A stretch of DNA of 64,000 nucleotides from SAR116 cluster bacterium AG-355-O21 (GCA_003280605.1 QCEM01000006.1:17240-81239), one strand, 5' to 3'; counted from the first letter of the stretch, positions 41,728 through 51,076 are shown. Translations and numbers: made by a program. Notes: generated by a model not told the origin, from the sequence alone.

Positions 41728-44700
41728 GTGCAATTTTCTAAACTCAGACTCAGCGGTTTTAAGTCGTTTGTCGATCCAACCGAGTTGCAGATTGACGCCG
41801 GCTTAACCGGTGTTGTTGGGCCGAACGGCTGTGGCAAATCTAACCTTGTTGAAGCGCTGCGCTGGGTTATGGGCGAAACCTCGGCCAAGCAAATGCGCGG
41901 CGGCGAGATGGATGACGTTATCTTCGGTGGCAGCAGCGACCGTCCGGCACGGAATATTGCCGAGGTTCAACTGGGCATCGACAATTCTGACCGGCGGGCA
42001 CCGGTCAGCTTCAATGACCATGATGACTTGACCATTTCACGACGGATCGAGCGCGGCAAAGGCTCGGGTTATCGAGTCAATGGTAAGGATAGCCGCGCCC
42101 GCGACGTGCAGCTGTTATTTGCCGATTCCGCGACCGGCGCCCGCGCCACCGGCTTGGTCAGCCAAGGTCGAATCGGCGCCATTATTAATGCCAAACCACG
42201 CGACCGGCGGCATCTTTTGGAAGAAGCTGCAAATATTCGTGGCCTGCACGCCCGCCGCCATGAGGCCGAGTTGCGCCTGCGGGCCGCCGAGACCAATCTT
42301 GAACGACTGGAAGATGTGCTGACAGCCTTGAGCAATCAAATGGAAGGATTGCGCAAACAGGCCCGCCAAGCAGCACGCTATCGCAGCGTCAGCGACCGCA
42401 TCCGGCGGGCCGAATCACTGCTGTTTCACGTCCGCTGGCAGGCGGCGTTGACAGTCCGTGCAGACGCCGGCAGCCGGCTTGCTGCCTGTGAGCAAATTGT
42501 TCGCCAGTTAACCGCCGATGCAACCGCCGTCACAACGGCCCAGACAACGGCCGCAGCAACCCTGCCCAGTTTGCGCCAGGCCGAGGCCGAAGCTGCCGCC
42601 GGCCTGCATCGTATTACCATTGCCTTAGCGGATCTTGACGCCGAAGAACGCCGCGTCAGCACGGCCAAAAGCGAAGCTGAGACACGCTTACGGCAAGTCG
42701 CGGACGACCTGGAGCGGGAACAGACCTTGGCTGCGGAAGCAGATGTTGCGACGGCAAAACTAACGGCCGAGGCCGCCACCTTAACAGCGGCGCAGGCCGA
42801 TGAGGCGACGAGTTTGGCTGCGATTAACAGCCAGTTAGCCGAGACCAATCGCGCCGCCGAAGCCATTGAAGACGCTGTTGCCGCCGCGACCGAAATTGTC
42901 GCCACGACCGAGGCCAAAAGTGCCGCACTTGAGCGGCAATTGCGGCAAATCGGCGATCGCTTGGCACAAATGGATCGGCAAAGTGAGCAACTTCAGGAGC
43001 AACGCCGCAACCTTGAAGCCGAGGCGGTCGGCAGCGGTGAAGTTGACGCTGCAGCCGCCCGTTTGGCAGCTGCGGTCGCGCATGTTGACCGTGCCGAAGC
43101 GGCCCGCGATACCGCCGCACAGAGCCGCAAAATGGCCGAAGAAAGCCATGCCGAACTGCGTGAGGCTGAACGTCTGTCATCAATTGCGGCAGGTAAAATC
43201 AACGCTGAGATTGACTCCCTCTCAGCAGCTCTGGATCGTGACCAGGATGATGTTATTGCCCCCATCCTTGATCACGTGTCGGTCAAACCAGGCTATGAAA
43301 AAGCCCTCGCTGCAGCCTTTGGTGCAGAGCTGGACTTGCCGCAGTTAGACCCTGCCACGGCTGCCAACGGCTGGCGTAACTTGCCGCCGATCGGATCTTC
43401 GGCGGCCCTGCCGGCAACAGTGACCGCATTAACTGAGCTGGCAACCGCACCGGCAGCATTGCAGCGTGCGTTGAGCCAGATCGGGCTTGCTGCGGATGCT
43501 GCCGAAGCGGCCGGTTTGCAGGCCGAACTGCATATCGGGCAATGCTTGGTTACAGCCACAGGCGGGCTGTGGCGATGGGACGGTTTTATCCGCGATGACG
43601 TTGGCGCGACGCCGGCGGCCGTGCGGTTACAGCAACAAAACCAGCTGCTTGCCCTCAGCCGCACCGCCAAGGATGCCGACCAAGCATTGCAAACCGCGCG
43701 AAGCCAGCTAGACGCTGCAGCACAGCGGCTGCGCAACACCGAGGCCGATGAAGTTCAGCAGCGTGAAAGCCTGCGTAATGCCTATAGCGAACGCGATAAC
43801 GCACAGTCACATCGAGCCGCGATCGATGCCCGTCTTACCAGCATTCAAACCAAACTCGCCGCCCTTTCCGATACCCTGGAGCGGATTGCAAGCGAACGCT
43901 TAGATGCCGACGAACAAATGCGCACGGCGCAACGTGAAGTCGCGGATCTGGCCGATGTGAGCACACTGCGGGCTGATACCGCAGCTAAGCGTGCCGAGCT
44001 TGCGGACCAGCGTGCCGCCTTGCTGGATGCGCGAACAGCTCATGATCAACTCACTCGGGAAATTGACAATCGTCAACGACGGCTGAGCGCCATCGAGAGT
44101 GAGCTTGCGGCCTGGCGCGACCGCCTTGATCTTGCCGGCCAACGGCTTGCCGAGCTGCAATCCCGCGATCAGGCCGGCCGCCAAGAGATTGCGCAATTGG
44201 CCGCCCGCCCCGGCGAAATACGCAACCAACGTGCCGGCTTAGCGGATGCCCAAGAAGTGGCCGAGAGCAAGCGGAAGGAAACTGCCGATGCCTTGGTCAG
44301 CCAAGAAACCGAGGTGGAAAATTTAGCCACCCAAAGTCGGCAAGCCGAGCGCGGTCTTGCCGAAGCACGCGAGACCATGGTCCGCGCCGAGGGTGAACTA
44401 GAAAGTGCCAATCAAGCCTTACTGCAACTGAAAGAACGCATCGCCGAGCGCCTTGATTGCCCACCGGCGGAAATTTTGTCGCAGGCCGGAATCGACCCGG
44501 ATGAAGATTTCGCTGCAGAAAGCGATCTGGCACAACGGGTCGAGCGTTTGCTGCGTGAGCGCTACAATATCGGCCCCGTGAACTTGCGCGCGGAACAGGA
44601 AATTGAGGAATTAAGCGGGCAACTCACAACACTGGAACAAGAACGCGATGACTTAATTGCGGCCATTGCCAAACTGCGCAGCGCCATCACTGCCTTAAAT

Positions 44701-45195
44701 CGCGAGGGCCGGCAACGTCTGGTGGTCGCTTTTGAGGCCGTCAACGAGCATTTCCAAAAACTGTTCAGCAAACTGTTCGGCGGCGGTGATGCCCATCTAT
44801 CGCTGACCGAAGAAGATGATCCGCTGGATGCCGGCTTGGAAATCTTCGCCAGCCCGCCTGGTAAGAAAATGCAGGTCATGTCGCTTTTGTCGGGTGGTGA
44901 GCAGGCTTTGACCGCGATTGCCCTTGTTTTTGCTGCCTTTTTAACGAACCCGGCCCCGATCTGCGTCTTAGATGAAGTTGACGCCCCCCTGGATGATACA
45001 AATGTCGATCGCTTCTGCAGCCTGTTGAGCGAAATTGCAAAGCTGACCGGAACGCGATTTTTGATCATTACCCACCACCGCATGACGATGGCGCGAATGG
45101 ATCGGTTGTTCGGTGTCACCATGGCCGAACGCGGGGTCAGCCAGCTGGTCTCTGTCGATCTGCGCGGTGCAGAGCAACTACGCGACGCTGGTTAA
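41728..45195 (+). CDS. smc: Chromosome segregation protein SMC
   Basis: 1155 residues, GTG start. Walker A is GPNGCGKSNLVEALRWVMGE (from residue 31); the C-terminal ATPase half has the signature LLSGGEQALTAIALVFAAF and Walker B PICVLDEVDAPLDDTN. Between them lie two long coiled coils, rich in Ala, Glu, Gln and Arg, and a hinge around VSVKPGYEKALAAAFGAELD. SMC dimers with ScpA and ScpB compact and segregate DNA. It follows the DsbA-like gene by 20 bases and is followed by a 206-bp gap with the atp promoter. Confidence 0.97.
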   Translation: MQFSKLRLSGFKSFVDPTELQIDAGLTGVVGPNGCGKSNLVEALRWVMGETSAKQMRGGEMDDVIFGGSSDRPARNIAEVQLGIDNSDRRAPVSFNDHDDLTISRRIERGKGSGYRVNGKDSRARDVQLLFADSATGARATGLVSQGRIGAIINAKPRDRRHLLEEAANIRGLHARRHEAELRLRAAETNLERLEDVLTALSNQMEGLRKQARQAARYRSVSDRIRRAESLLFHVRWQAALTVRADAGSRLAACEQIVRQLTADATAVTTAQTTAAATLPSLRQAEAEAAAGLHRITIALADLDAEERRVSTAKSEAETRLRQVADDLEREQTLAAEADVATAKLTAEAATLTAAQADEATSLAAINSQLAETNRAAEAIEDAVAAATEIVATTEAKSAALERQLRQIGDRLAQMDRQSEQLQEQRRNLEAEAVGSGEVDAAAARLAAAVAHVDRAEAARDTAAQSRKMAEESHAELREAERLSSIAAGKINAEIDSLSAALDRDQDDVIAPILDHVSVKPGYEKALAAAFGAELDLPQLDPATAANGWRNLPPIGSSAALPATVTALTELATAPAALQRALSQIGLAADAAEAAGLQAELHIGQCLVTATGGLWRWDGFIRDDVGATPAAVRLQQQNQLLALSRTAKDADQALQTARSQLDAAAQRLRNTEADEVQQRESLRNAYSERDNAQSHRAAIDARLTSIQTKLAALSDTLERIASERLDADEQMRTAQREVADLADVSTLRADTAAKRAELADQRAALLDARTAHDQLTREIDNRQRRLSAIESELAAWRDRLDLAGQRLAELQSRDQAGRQEIAQLAARPGEIRNQRAGLADAQEVAESKRKETADALVSQETEVENLATQSRQAERGLAEARETMVRAEGELESANQALLQLKERIAERLDCPPAEILSQAGIDPDEDFAAESDLAQRVERLLRERYNIGPVNLRAEQEIEELSGQLTTLEQERDDLIAAIAKLRSAITALNREGRQRLVVAFEAVNEHFQKLFSKLFGGGDAHLSLTEEDDPLDAGLEIFASPPGKKMQVMSLLSGGEQALTAIALVFAAFLTNPAPICVLDEVDAPLDDTNVDRFCSLLSEIAKLTGTRFLIITHHRMTMARMDRLFGVTMAERGVSQLVSVDLRGAEQLRDAG

Positions 45196-45251
45196 AAGTT
45201 ATTAATCAAAAATTCATTGTTTTTCAGGTGGTTAGTTAAAATGCTTTGATC

Positions 45252-45280
45252 TTGACAGCTGCGCATGCTGTCCGTATCTT
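45252..45280 (+). promoter_or_regulatory. Predicted sigma-70 promoter of the F0 ATP synthase operon
   Basis: TTGACA at 45252-45257 and TATCTT at 45275-45280 are separated by 17 bases. It lies 122 bases before the atpI start, giving a leader of about 115 nt. Confidence 0.7.
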
Positions 45281-45401
45281 TGCCGCGTTTCCGTAGTGTT
45301 CACTGTGGCGACGGGCGTGGCGATGACAGACCGTCAAAACTGCGTTTGAGGTTGATCGAGTTTCAGACCCAACCGGCGACGGCAGGGTCAGATTGCGGGC
45401 A

Positions 45402-45743
45402 ATGAACGAGCCTAATAAACTTCCCTCGGCAGAGGATCTGGATGCGCGACTAAAGCGGGCCCAGGAGCGCGAGGCGAAGTTACGTCAAGGGTCGGACACA
45501 CCCCGGTCAAGCGCCTTGGGTCAGGCGATGCGGGTTGGCATTGAACTGGTCGCGGGGGTTGCGGTCGGGAGCTTAATCGGTTACCTCCTGGATCATTGGC
45601 TCGGCACACGGCCGTGGTTGATGATTTTGTTCTTTTTTCTCGGTTCGGGAGCCGGGATGATGAATGTGTATCGTGTCGCCGGCGCAAGCGGCGGCAGTTT
45701 CGGGAAGCAGCGGTCGGGCGATGAGCACGATCGAGGAGCATGA
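45402..45743 (+). CDS. atpI: ATP synthase protein I (AtpI-like)
   Basis: 113 residues with two membrane segments (IELVAGVAVGSLIGYLLDHW and WLMILFFFLGSGAGMMNVYR) after a charged N-terminus. The GYLLDHWLGTRPW block is the AtpI/Gene1 signature. AtpI helps assemble the c-ring and may move Mg2+. ATG at 45402; a TTG at 45393 is also in frame. It leads atpI-B-E-F'-F. Confidence 0.93.
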   Translation: MNEPNKLPSAEDLDARLKRAQEREAKLRQGSDTPRSSALGQAMRVGIELVAGVAVGSLIGYLLDHWLGTRPWLMILFFFLGSGAGMMNVYRVAGASGGSFGKQRSGDEHDRGA

Positions 45744-45758
45744 AAAAGGGAGCGTCCC

Positions 45759-46481
45759 GTGGCATCGCCAGTTGAACAGTTTCGGTTGACACCATTGGTT
45801 CCGATTGAAATCGGCGATGTGGATATTTCACTCACCAATTCGTCCGCCTTCATGATCGCCGCCGTTGCGGTCGTCACCTTGTTTTTGACCCTCAGCATGC
45901 GGTCCGGCAAGCTGGTCCCGGGGCGTTGGCAGTCAATGGCGGAACTGAGCTACGAGTTCATTGCCAACATGGTGCGCGATAATGTCGGCCGCGACGGTCG
46001 GCAATATTTCCCGTTCATCTTCACCTTGTTCATGTTCATATTGGCCGGCAACCTTCTTGGAATGCTGCCGTATGCGTATACGTTCACCAGCCAAATCGTC
46101 GTCACCTTCGGGCTGGCGTTTGTTGTCTTCATCGGCGTCACCATCATCGGCTTGGTGCGCCATGGCACTCATTTCTTCACTTATTTCTTTCCCGACGGCG
46201 CCCCGCTTTGGATGGCGCCGCTGCTGGTCCCGATCGAGGTCATTTCCTATCTCTCGCGGCCGGTTAGCCTGTCGGTTCGGCTGTTTGCTAATATGATGGC
46301 AGGGCATACCATGATGAAGGTCTTTGGTGGCTTTACCGTCGCCCTTGCTTTCCTCGGCTTTGCGCCCTTGGCAATGATCATCGCGTTAACTGGTTTTGAA
46401 ATATTGGTGGCGTTTTTGCAGGCCTATGTGTTCACGGTGCTAACCTGCATCTACCTGCATGACGCAATCCATTTGCATTAA
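45759..46481 (+). CDS. atpB: F0F1 ATP synthase subunit a
   Basis: 240 residues, GTG start with GGGAGCG upstream. Subunit a forms the proton half-channels. The essential Arg is in SVRLFANMMAGHTMMKV, and the C-terminal ETLVAFLQAY-type block reads FEILVAFLQAYVFTVLT. Other recognised parts are FLTLSMRSGK and GNLLGMLPYAYTFTSQI. It lies 15 bases after atpI. Confidence 0.97.
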   Translation: MASPVEQFRLTPLVPIEIGDVDISLTNSSAFMIAAVAVVTLFLTLSMRSGKLVPGRWQSMAELSYEFIANMVRDNVGRDGRQYFPFIFTLFMFILAGNLLGMLPYAYTFTSQIVVTFGLAFVVFIGVTIIGLVRHGTHFFTYFFPDGAPLWMAPLLVPIEVISYLSRPVSLSVRLFANMMAGHTMMKVFGGFTVALAFLGFAPLAMIIALTGFEILVAFLQAYVFTVLTCIYLHDAIHLH

Positions 46482-46545
46482 AGTTTAATTTTAACGGAAG
46501 CCATGCTGGCTTTCCCCTACGACCACTAAAAAGAGGATGTCTCTG

Positions 46546-46770
46546 ATGGAAGTTGAAGCCGCGAAAATGCTGGGTGCCGGCATCGCTGTTATTGCGCTGA
46601 TGGGTGTTGGTGTTGGTATTGGCAACATCTTTTCGACCTTGGTTTCGTCGATTGCCCGTAATCCTGCCGCCCGTGACCAAGTGTTCGGTATCGGCATGCT
46701 GGGCTTCGCGCTGACGGAAGCTGTCGCGCTGTTTGCCCTGCTGATCGCCTTTATTATCCTGTTCGCTTAA
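46546..46770 (+). CDS. atpE: F0F1 ATP synthase subunit c
   Basis: 74 residues forming two helices. The first carries [20 protein letters not shown] and the polar loop ARNPAARD; the second has the proton-binding Glu in [17 protein letters not shown] at 46546 has AAGAGG 9 bases upstream; an ATG at 46537 would add MSL. A hairpin follows (46781-46796), which may keep more atpE mRNA, as c is needed in many copies. Confidence 0.97.
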   Translation: MEVEAAKMLGAGIAVIALMGVGVGIGNIFSTLVSSIARNPAARDQVFGIGMLGFALTEAVALFALLIAFIILFA

Positions 46771-46780
46771 GTTTGGCGGG

Positions 46781-46796
46781 CGCCCCCTGCGGGGCG
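46781..46796 (+). promoter_or_regulatory. Intercistronic hairpin after atpE
   Basis: CGCCCC-ctgc-GGGGCG forms a 6-bp stem 11 bases after the atpE stop, without a U tract. It is not a full terminator; it could stabilise the upstream atpE message or cause partial termination. Confidence 0.5.
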
Positions 46797-46870
46797 TCAC
46801 GGTTAAACCGGCCGGACGAGGCGTCGTGCGGTCTCAAGTGTGACCACGCAAGGATGATGTGAGGATGTCG

Positions 46871-47467
46871 ATGAAGATCGCCAAAACCGGGCTTCGGCTC
46901 GGGCTTTCGGTGGCTATGACGGCCACCGCCGGTTCCGTCGTGCTGGCTGCAGAAAATAGCGGTGGTAGCTCGCTGCCGCAGCTTGAAATTGCAACCTACC
47001 CGTCACAGCTTTTCTGGCTGTTGATCACCTTTGTGGTGCTCTATGTGCTGCTCTCTAAAATTGCCCTGCCGCGGGTGGCAGAGGTTCTCGAGAGTCGCCA
47101 GGAACGCGTTGATAATGATTTGACCAAAGCCCACCAGCTGCGGGAAGAATCAGATGCCGTGCGCAGTGCATACGAGCAAAGCTTGGCGGAATCGCGTGCG
47201 GCGGCGCAGGCAAAAGTGGCAGCGACACAAAACGACATCAATGAACGGGTCGCAGCCGCTGAAGCAGAAGCGGCGGCAAAAGCGGCCGCCGAACTGCGGG
47301 CGGCCGAAGAACGCATCGCCGGTGCGGCCGCAACCGCGCTTGATAACATCCGCGATGTGGCGGTTGATGTATCGGCTCAGGCCGTCAATAAGCTGATTGG
47401 GATCGACGTTGATACCGCCGTTGTCAGCCAGGCCGTTGACCAAGCCATAGGGGAGCAAACGCGATGA
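46871..47467 (+). CDS. F0F1 ATP synthase subunit b'
   Basis: About 198 residues. A signal-like N-terminus (GLRLGLSVAMTATAGSVVLA) precedes the b-type membrane helix LFWLLITFVVLYVLLSKIAL, then a long Ala/Glu-rich helix. The order PQLEIATYPSQLFWLLITF is typical for the b' subunit of alphaproteobacteria and cyanobacteria. It pairs with subunit b to form the stator. GAGG stands 6 bases before the ATG at 46871; an ATG at 46865 is also possible. Overlaps atpF (ATGA). Confidence 0.93.
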   Translation: MKIAKTGLRLGLSVAMTATAGSVVLAAENSGGSSLPQLEIATYPSQLFWLLITFVVLYVLLSKIALPRVAEVLESRQERVDNDLTKAHQLREESDAVRSAYEQSLAESRAAAQAKVAATQNDINERVAAAEAEAAAKAAAELRAAEERIAGAAATALDNIRDVAVDVSAQAVNKLIGIDVDTAVVSQAVDQAIGEQTR

Positions 47468-47946
47468 TTTCCGATCCAACATTTTGGGTAGCGATCGGCT
47501 TTGTTCTGTTCATTGTCATCGCCGGCCGGCCGATTATGGCCAAGATTACCAGCGCCCTGGATAACCGGGCCGATGAAATCCGGGCCAAGATTGAAGAAGC
47601 CAAAAGCTTGCGGGAAGAGGCCCAAACCTTGCTTGCAAGTTACCAGCGGATGCAACGTGACGCTGCCGCCGAGGCTGCCGAAATCATCAGCAACGCCCAA
47701 GAAGAAGCTCAGCGACTGCAAACAGCCGCTGATGAGAACTTGACGCAGACCTTGAAACGCCGAGAAGAAGCGGCCCTTGAAAAAATTGCCGCTGCCGAAG
47801 CCCGGGCGTTACAAGATGTCCGTGATCGCGCCGTTGATATCGCCATCAGCGCGACGGAAAAAGTTGTCTCAGGGGCCATGACCGACAATGTGCAACAGTC
47901 AATCACGCGCGCCGCGATTGATGACCTGCCAAGCCGCCTGCAGTAA
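47464..47946 (+). CDS. atpF: F0F1 ATP synthase subunit b
   Basis: 160 residues. The N-terminal membrane helix FWVAIGFVLFIVIAGRPIM is followed by ITSALDNRADEIRAKIEEAK and a long heptad-like helix forming the peripheral stalk. Its start overlaps the b' stop. F1 genes are not in the window, the usual split of F0 and F1 operons in this group. The membrane cytochrome c gene follows 92 bases later. Confidence 0.95.
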   Translation: MISDPTFWVAIGFVLFIVIAGRPIMAKITSALDNRADEIRAKIEEAKSLREEAQTLLASYQRMQRDAAAEAAEIISNAQEEAQRLQTAADENLTQTLKRREEAALEKIAAAEARALQDVRDRAVDIAISATEKVVSGAMTDNVQQSITRAAIDDLPSRLQ

Positions 47947-48038
47947 TTTCTCCTCTGCGCCAAGCGCATGGCAAACCTCTCGCCGGCTTGCCAGTTGGCG
48001 GCCGTTGACCTTAACCACCGCAAGCCGGGATTTTCCCT

Positions 48039-48701
48039 GTGGCCATTAGACCGCGCCCCGATCGGTCGCTTTTTTCGCGCCGCCGCAAACGCCGACAGAG
48101 CAGCGACATGCGGCCCCCCGGCGCGGGCAGTGGGAAGCCCAGACCGGCCATGCAACGTTTGCTGCTTGAGGACGAGACCGAGGCCGCACCCGGCGGCCTT
48201 CTGACGCGATTTTATAACCGCCTAAACACCAGAACCCGGTTTTTTATTTTTGCGATCTTATTCGCCGTCATCGCCACCGCCGTGGTGACCTATATTGAAA
48301 GGCGCCTGAATGGCGGTGATGTGTCGGCCGCAGATCCAACCAACATCGCCCAAACCAGCTTTGGCGCAAGCTTGTATGCACAGCAATGCGCCGTATGCCA
48401 CGGCCAGGACCTGGCGGGACAAGCGGGCTGGGACGGTGACCACCCGACCGGCAACCGGCCGGCCGTTCCCCTTGCCGGAGACAGCCCGATCTGGCGGCTC
48501 ACGGATACAGATATCTTCAATGTCATCAAATATGGTGGCCAGGCATTCTCACCTGACAATTACAAAAATAATATGCCAGGATATGCCGAACAATTTGCCG
48601 ATGGTGACATCTGGGCGGTCGTTGCCTTCATCAAAAGCCGATGGTCAGAACGTCTCTTGAAGCAGCAAGAAACGGCTGCAGAAGCAGCCGAAAAATCATA
48701 A
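48039..48701 (+). CDS. Membrane-anchored class I cytochrome c
   Basis: Up to 220 residues. A basic N-terminus precedes one membrane helix (FFIFAILFAVIATAVVTYIE); the periplasmic part has the haem motif CAVCH in YAQQCAVCHGQDLAGQAG and an axial Met in NNMPGYAEQF. The best start is uncertain: GTG 48039, ATG 48108 or ATG 48150, none with a strong ribosome-binding site. It probably carries electrons between membrane complexes. Its place right after the F0 genes hints at co-regulation with respiration. Confidence 0.85.
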   Translation: MAIRPRPDRSLFSRRRKRRQSSDMRPPGAGSGKPRPAMQRLLLEDETEAAPGGLLTRFYNRLNTRTRFFIFAILFAVIATAVVTYIERRLNGGDVSAADPTNIAQTSFGASLYAQQCAVCHGQDLAGQAGWDGDHPTGNRPAVPLAGDSPIWRLTDTDIFNVIKYGGQAFSPDNYKNNMPGYAEQFADGDIWAVVAFIKSRWSERLLKQQETAAEAAEKS

Positions 48702-48809
48702 AATTATGGTACCTTAACAGCCATCAAGGCAGCCGCCTAAGGCAGCCGGCGCGATCACCGTCCCAATGAAGATTTAAGTTGAATTTCTGCTACGAATACC
48801 AATAACCGG

Positions 48810-48843
48810 ACAGGGTCGTTTATCGATCATCTTAGGACCCTGT
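48810..48843. repeat. Inverted repeat upstream of the CaCA exchanger gene
   Basis: ACAGGGTC and GACCCTGT form a perfect 8-bp stem around an 18-nt spacer, 73 bases before the exchanger start. It could be a leader hairpin or an operator for a dimeric regulator. There is no U tract directly after it. Confidence 0.45.
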
Positions 48844-48915
48844 TTGTCGTCGACCCGGTATCGACCAGCCCAAAAGATCGGTAAAAATTTGGCCATCGGC
48901 CAGGAGAATACGCAG

Positions 48916-49896
48916 ATGACACTGGCGATCGTGTTTGTAGCAATCGGATTGATTTTGCTGTTCTTTGGCGCCGAAGTCATGATCCGAGGCGCTGTCTCAC
49001 TGGCCCGCGCGTTAAACATCAGCCCCCATGTCATCGGCCTGACGGTGATTGCTTTTGGCACCTCTGCACCAGAATTATTCGTCAGCTTAAAGGCCGCCCT
49101 ATCCGGCGTCCCAGGGATTGCCATCGGTAATGTGATCGGCAGTAATTTCGCGAATATCTTGCTGATGATCGGCACCGTTGGGGTGGTCACACCGATGCTT
49201 TGCAGCGGCAGGCACCTGCGCCGAGACAGCCTTGCCTTATTGGCGGCGACAGCAATACTGATTGCGGCCTCGCTAAACGGCCTCATCAGCCAGTGGCAGG
49301 GTGCCGGCATGGTTGTGCTGCTCATCGGCTATCTTTTATACTGTTATTGGGCAGAACGCCGTTCCGCCGCGGCCAATCGCGCTGCCGGCAATGAGGCTGA
49401 TGCGCATGTTGCAGGCGACACCGGGATGAAACCATGGCGATCCGCCTTCAGCACAATTGTTGGCATGTTTGGTGTGGTCATCGGCGCCCGCCTGCTGGTC
49501 GATGGTGCGGTTGTGATTGCCACAGCCGCCGGCATTTCTGAAACTGTTATCGGCATCACACTGGTTGCTATCGGCACCTCCTTGCCGGAACTTGCGACCA
49601 CGCTTATCGCCGCACTGAAACGCCATGGTGAGGTTGCCCTGGCCAATATTATCGGCAGTAATATTTTCAACACCATCGGCATTGTTGGCGTGGTCGCAAC
49701 GGTGCAACCGCTGCCGATACCGGCGCAGGTATTGGCTGTTGAATATTGGATCATGGCTGCGGTGACGCTGATCTTTGTTGCCGTAACGATGTTTTTAACA
49801 AAAATTTACCGGCCGATCGCAGTCACTGCCTTTTTGGTATATCTGGCGATCATCGCCGCCCAGTTCTGGCCCGAAATATCAGCCCTGGTCGCTTAA
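48916..49896 (+). CDS. Calcium/sodium antiporter family (CaCA, YrbG-like)
   Basis: 326 residues, about ten membrane segments in two inverted halves. The alpha repeats are GTSAPELFVSLKAAL with GNVIGSNFANI, and GTSLPELATTLIAAL with ANIIGSNIFNTIGI; the Glu residues in both bind cations. The ATG at 48916 has CAGGAG 10 bases upstream. The family exchanges Na+ or H+ for Ca2+. The stop shares TTAA with that of the convergent folB. Confidence 0.93.
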   Translation: MTLAIVFVAIGLILLFFGAEVMIRGAVSLARALNISPHVIGLTVIAFGTSAPELFVSLKAALSGVPGIAIGNVIGSNFANILLMIGTVGVVTPMLCSGRHLRRDSLALLAATAILIAASLNGLISQWQGAGMVVLLIGYLLYCYWAERRSAAANRAAGNEADAHVAGDTGMKPWRSAFSTIVGMFGVVIGARLLVDGAVVIATAAGISETVIGITLVAIGTSLPELATTLIAALKRHGEVALANIIGSNIFNTIGIVGVVATVQPLPIPAQVLAVEYWIMAAVTLIFVAVTMFLTKIYRPIAVTAFLVYLAIIAAQFWPEISALVA

Positions 49897-50273
49897 CTGC
49901 CGGCCGCCGCATCTGCCAAGGCGTGTAGCTGATAGGAAATGGATTCGCAGTCGGGATAAATGTCCGGCTTGCCGGTCCGGACCCAGACTTGGTCAACGTT
50001 GTCCAGCGCCAGACACAGCTCGGCAATCGCGGCGCATAGGGTTTCCTGCAAGTTATAGGGCCGGGCTTTCACCAATTCATGGACCCCATTCCATACCTGA
50101 TCATAATCAACGGTCGTTAAGATATCGTCATTCTGCGCCGCCAAGCTGGCGGCCAAACCAAGGGTTACATCAACGGTAATCGCTTGCGGTCCGGCCTTCT
50201 CATGGGGGTGAATACCAATCTGACAGTCGACAACCATTCGCTGGAGGATAATTTTTTGATCCATGATGCGCAT
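49893..50273 (-). CDS. folB: Dihydroneopterin aldolase family (FolB/FolX)
   Basis: 126 residues. The catalytic Glu is in IGIHPHEKAGPQAITVDV, a Tyr in TTVDYDQVW, and the Lys in VWVRTGKPDIYPDCES. The family cleaves or epimerises dihydroneopterin in folate or monapterin synthesis. No folP or folK lies near; instead a pteridine-reductase-like SDR is 11 bases upstream. This favours a role beside that reductase and not in classic folate synthesis, but is not proof. Confidence 0.9.
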   Translation of the reverse strand: MRIMDQKIILQRMVVDCQIGIHPHEKAGPQAITVDVTLGLAASLAAQNDDILTTVDYDQVWNGVHELVKARPYNLQETLCAAIAELCLALDNVDQVWVRTGKPDIYPDCESISYQLHALADAAAGS

Positions 50274-50284
50274 TTATTCGCTTC

Positions 50285-51076
50285 CTAATTATGAGGTTTT
50301 GTCGACATTGGTTGATCGATGAAGGCAACATCACGTCCAGGGCCCGTCATTGACAAACCACCGTCAATGGTAATGACTTGCCCGGTCATCGACGCTGTTT
50401 CGAACATGAAGCTGATGGCCCGGGCGATATCATTTGGGTGGCACCCTTGTTGCAGCGGATTGCGGCGATGATCGGCGTCGAATTCAGCCGCCGTTTGGTC
50501 GCCGCTGATCAATGTCAAACCAGGTGCAATGCCGCCAACCCGGACCTCCGGTGCAAACCGCATGGCCATCATTTGAGTCGCCGCTTTCAAGCCCGATTTC
50601 GCAACCATGTAGGTATAATAATCCGGTGTCAGCGCGTTCACGCCATTATCAAGTATATTCACCACGAGGCCGTTACCGGTGCTTTTCACATGCTGATAGA
50701 ATAACTCCGCCAAGCGCATCGGCGCCCGCAGGTTGACCGCAAATGTCTCGGTCCAAATCGCCGGGTCCATGACCGCCGGCTGATCGTAGTGAAAAACCGA
50801 TGCTGAATTCACTAGCAGATCTAAATTGCCGTCCGTTAAGGCGGCGCTGATGATTTGATCCGGGCCGTCTATATCCGCTAAATTACCGGTAACAGCCGTG
50901 GCGTTGCCGCCGGCGGCGGTGATCATCTCGACCACTTCTTGGGCGGCCTCGCCGGAGCGGTTATAATGTACCCGCACGGTCCAACCGGCTTGCGCAAAAT
51001 TTAGGCATAACGCGCGGCCGATGCGTTTGCCGCCGCCGGTAACCAAAACAGTCTTTGTTGCAGGTGTCTGTGTCAT
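50285..51076 (-). CDS. SDR oxidoreductase, pteridine reductase/FolM-like
   Basis: 263 residues. The nucleotide site is VLVTGGGKRIGRALC, with Arg replacing the usual Gly of the SDR TGxxxGxG motif, as in PTR1 and FolM. NSASVFHY and the catalytic pair YYTYMVAKSGL follow. FolM reduces dihydromonapterin with NADPH. The partner folB gene lies downstream. Regular SDR functions cannot be excluded, because only motif evidence supports the pterin role. Confidence 0.75.
   Translation of the reverse strand: MTQTPATKTVLVTGGGKRIGRALCLNFAQAGWTVRVHYNRSGEAAQEVVEMITAAGGNATAVTGNLADIDGPDQIISAALTDGNLDLLVNSASVFHYDQPAVMDPAIWTETFAVNLRAPMRLAELFYQHVKSTGNGLVVNILDNGVNALTPDYYTYMVAKSGLKAATQMMAMRFAPEVRVGGIAPGLTLISGDQTAAEFDADHRRNPLQQGCHPNDIARAISFMFETASMTGQVITIDGGLSMTGPGRDVAFIDQPMSTKPHN

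Noticed and set aside
42426..42917. Ala/Ser-rich minus-strand frame inside smc
   Set aside because: It mirrors the Ala/Glu-rich coiled coil of SMC and has no ribosome-binding site.
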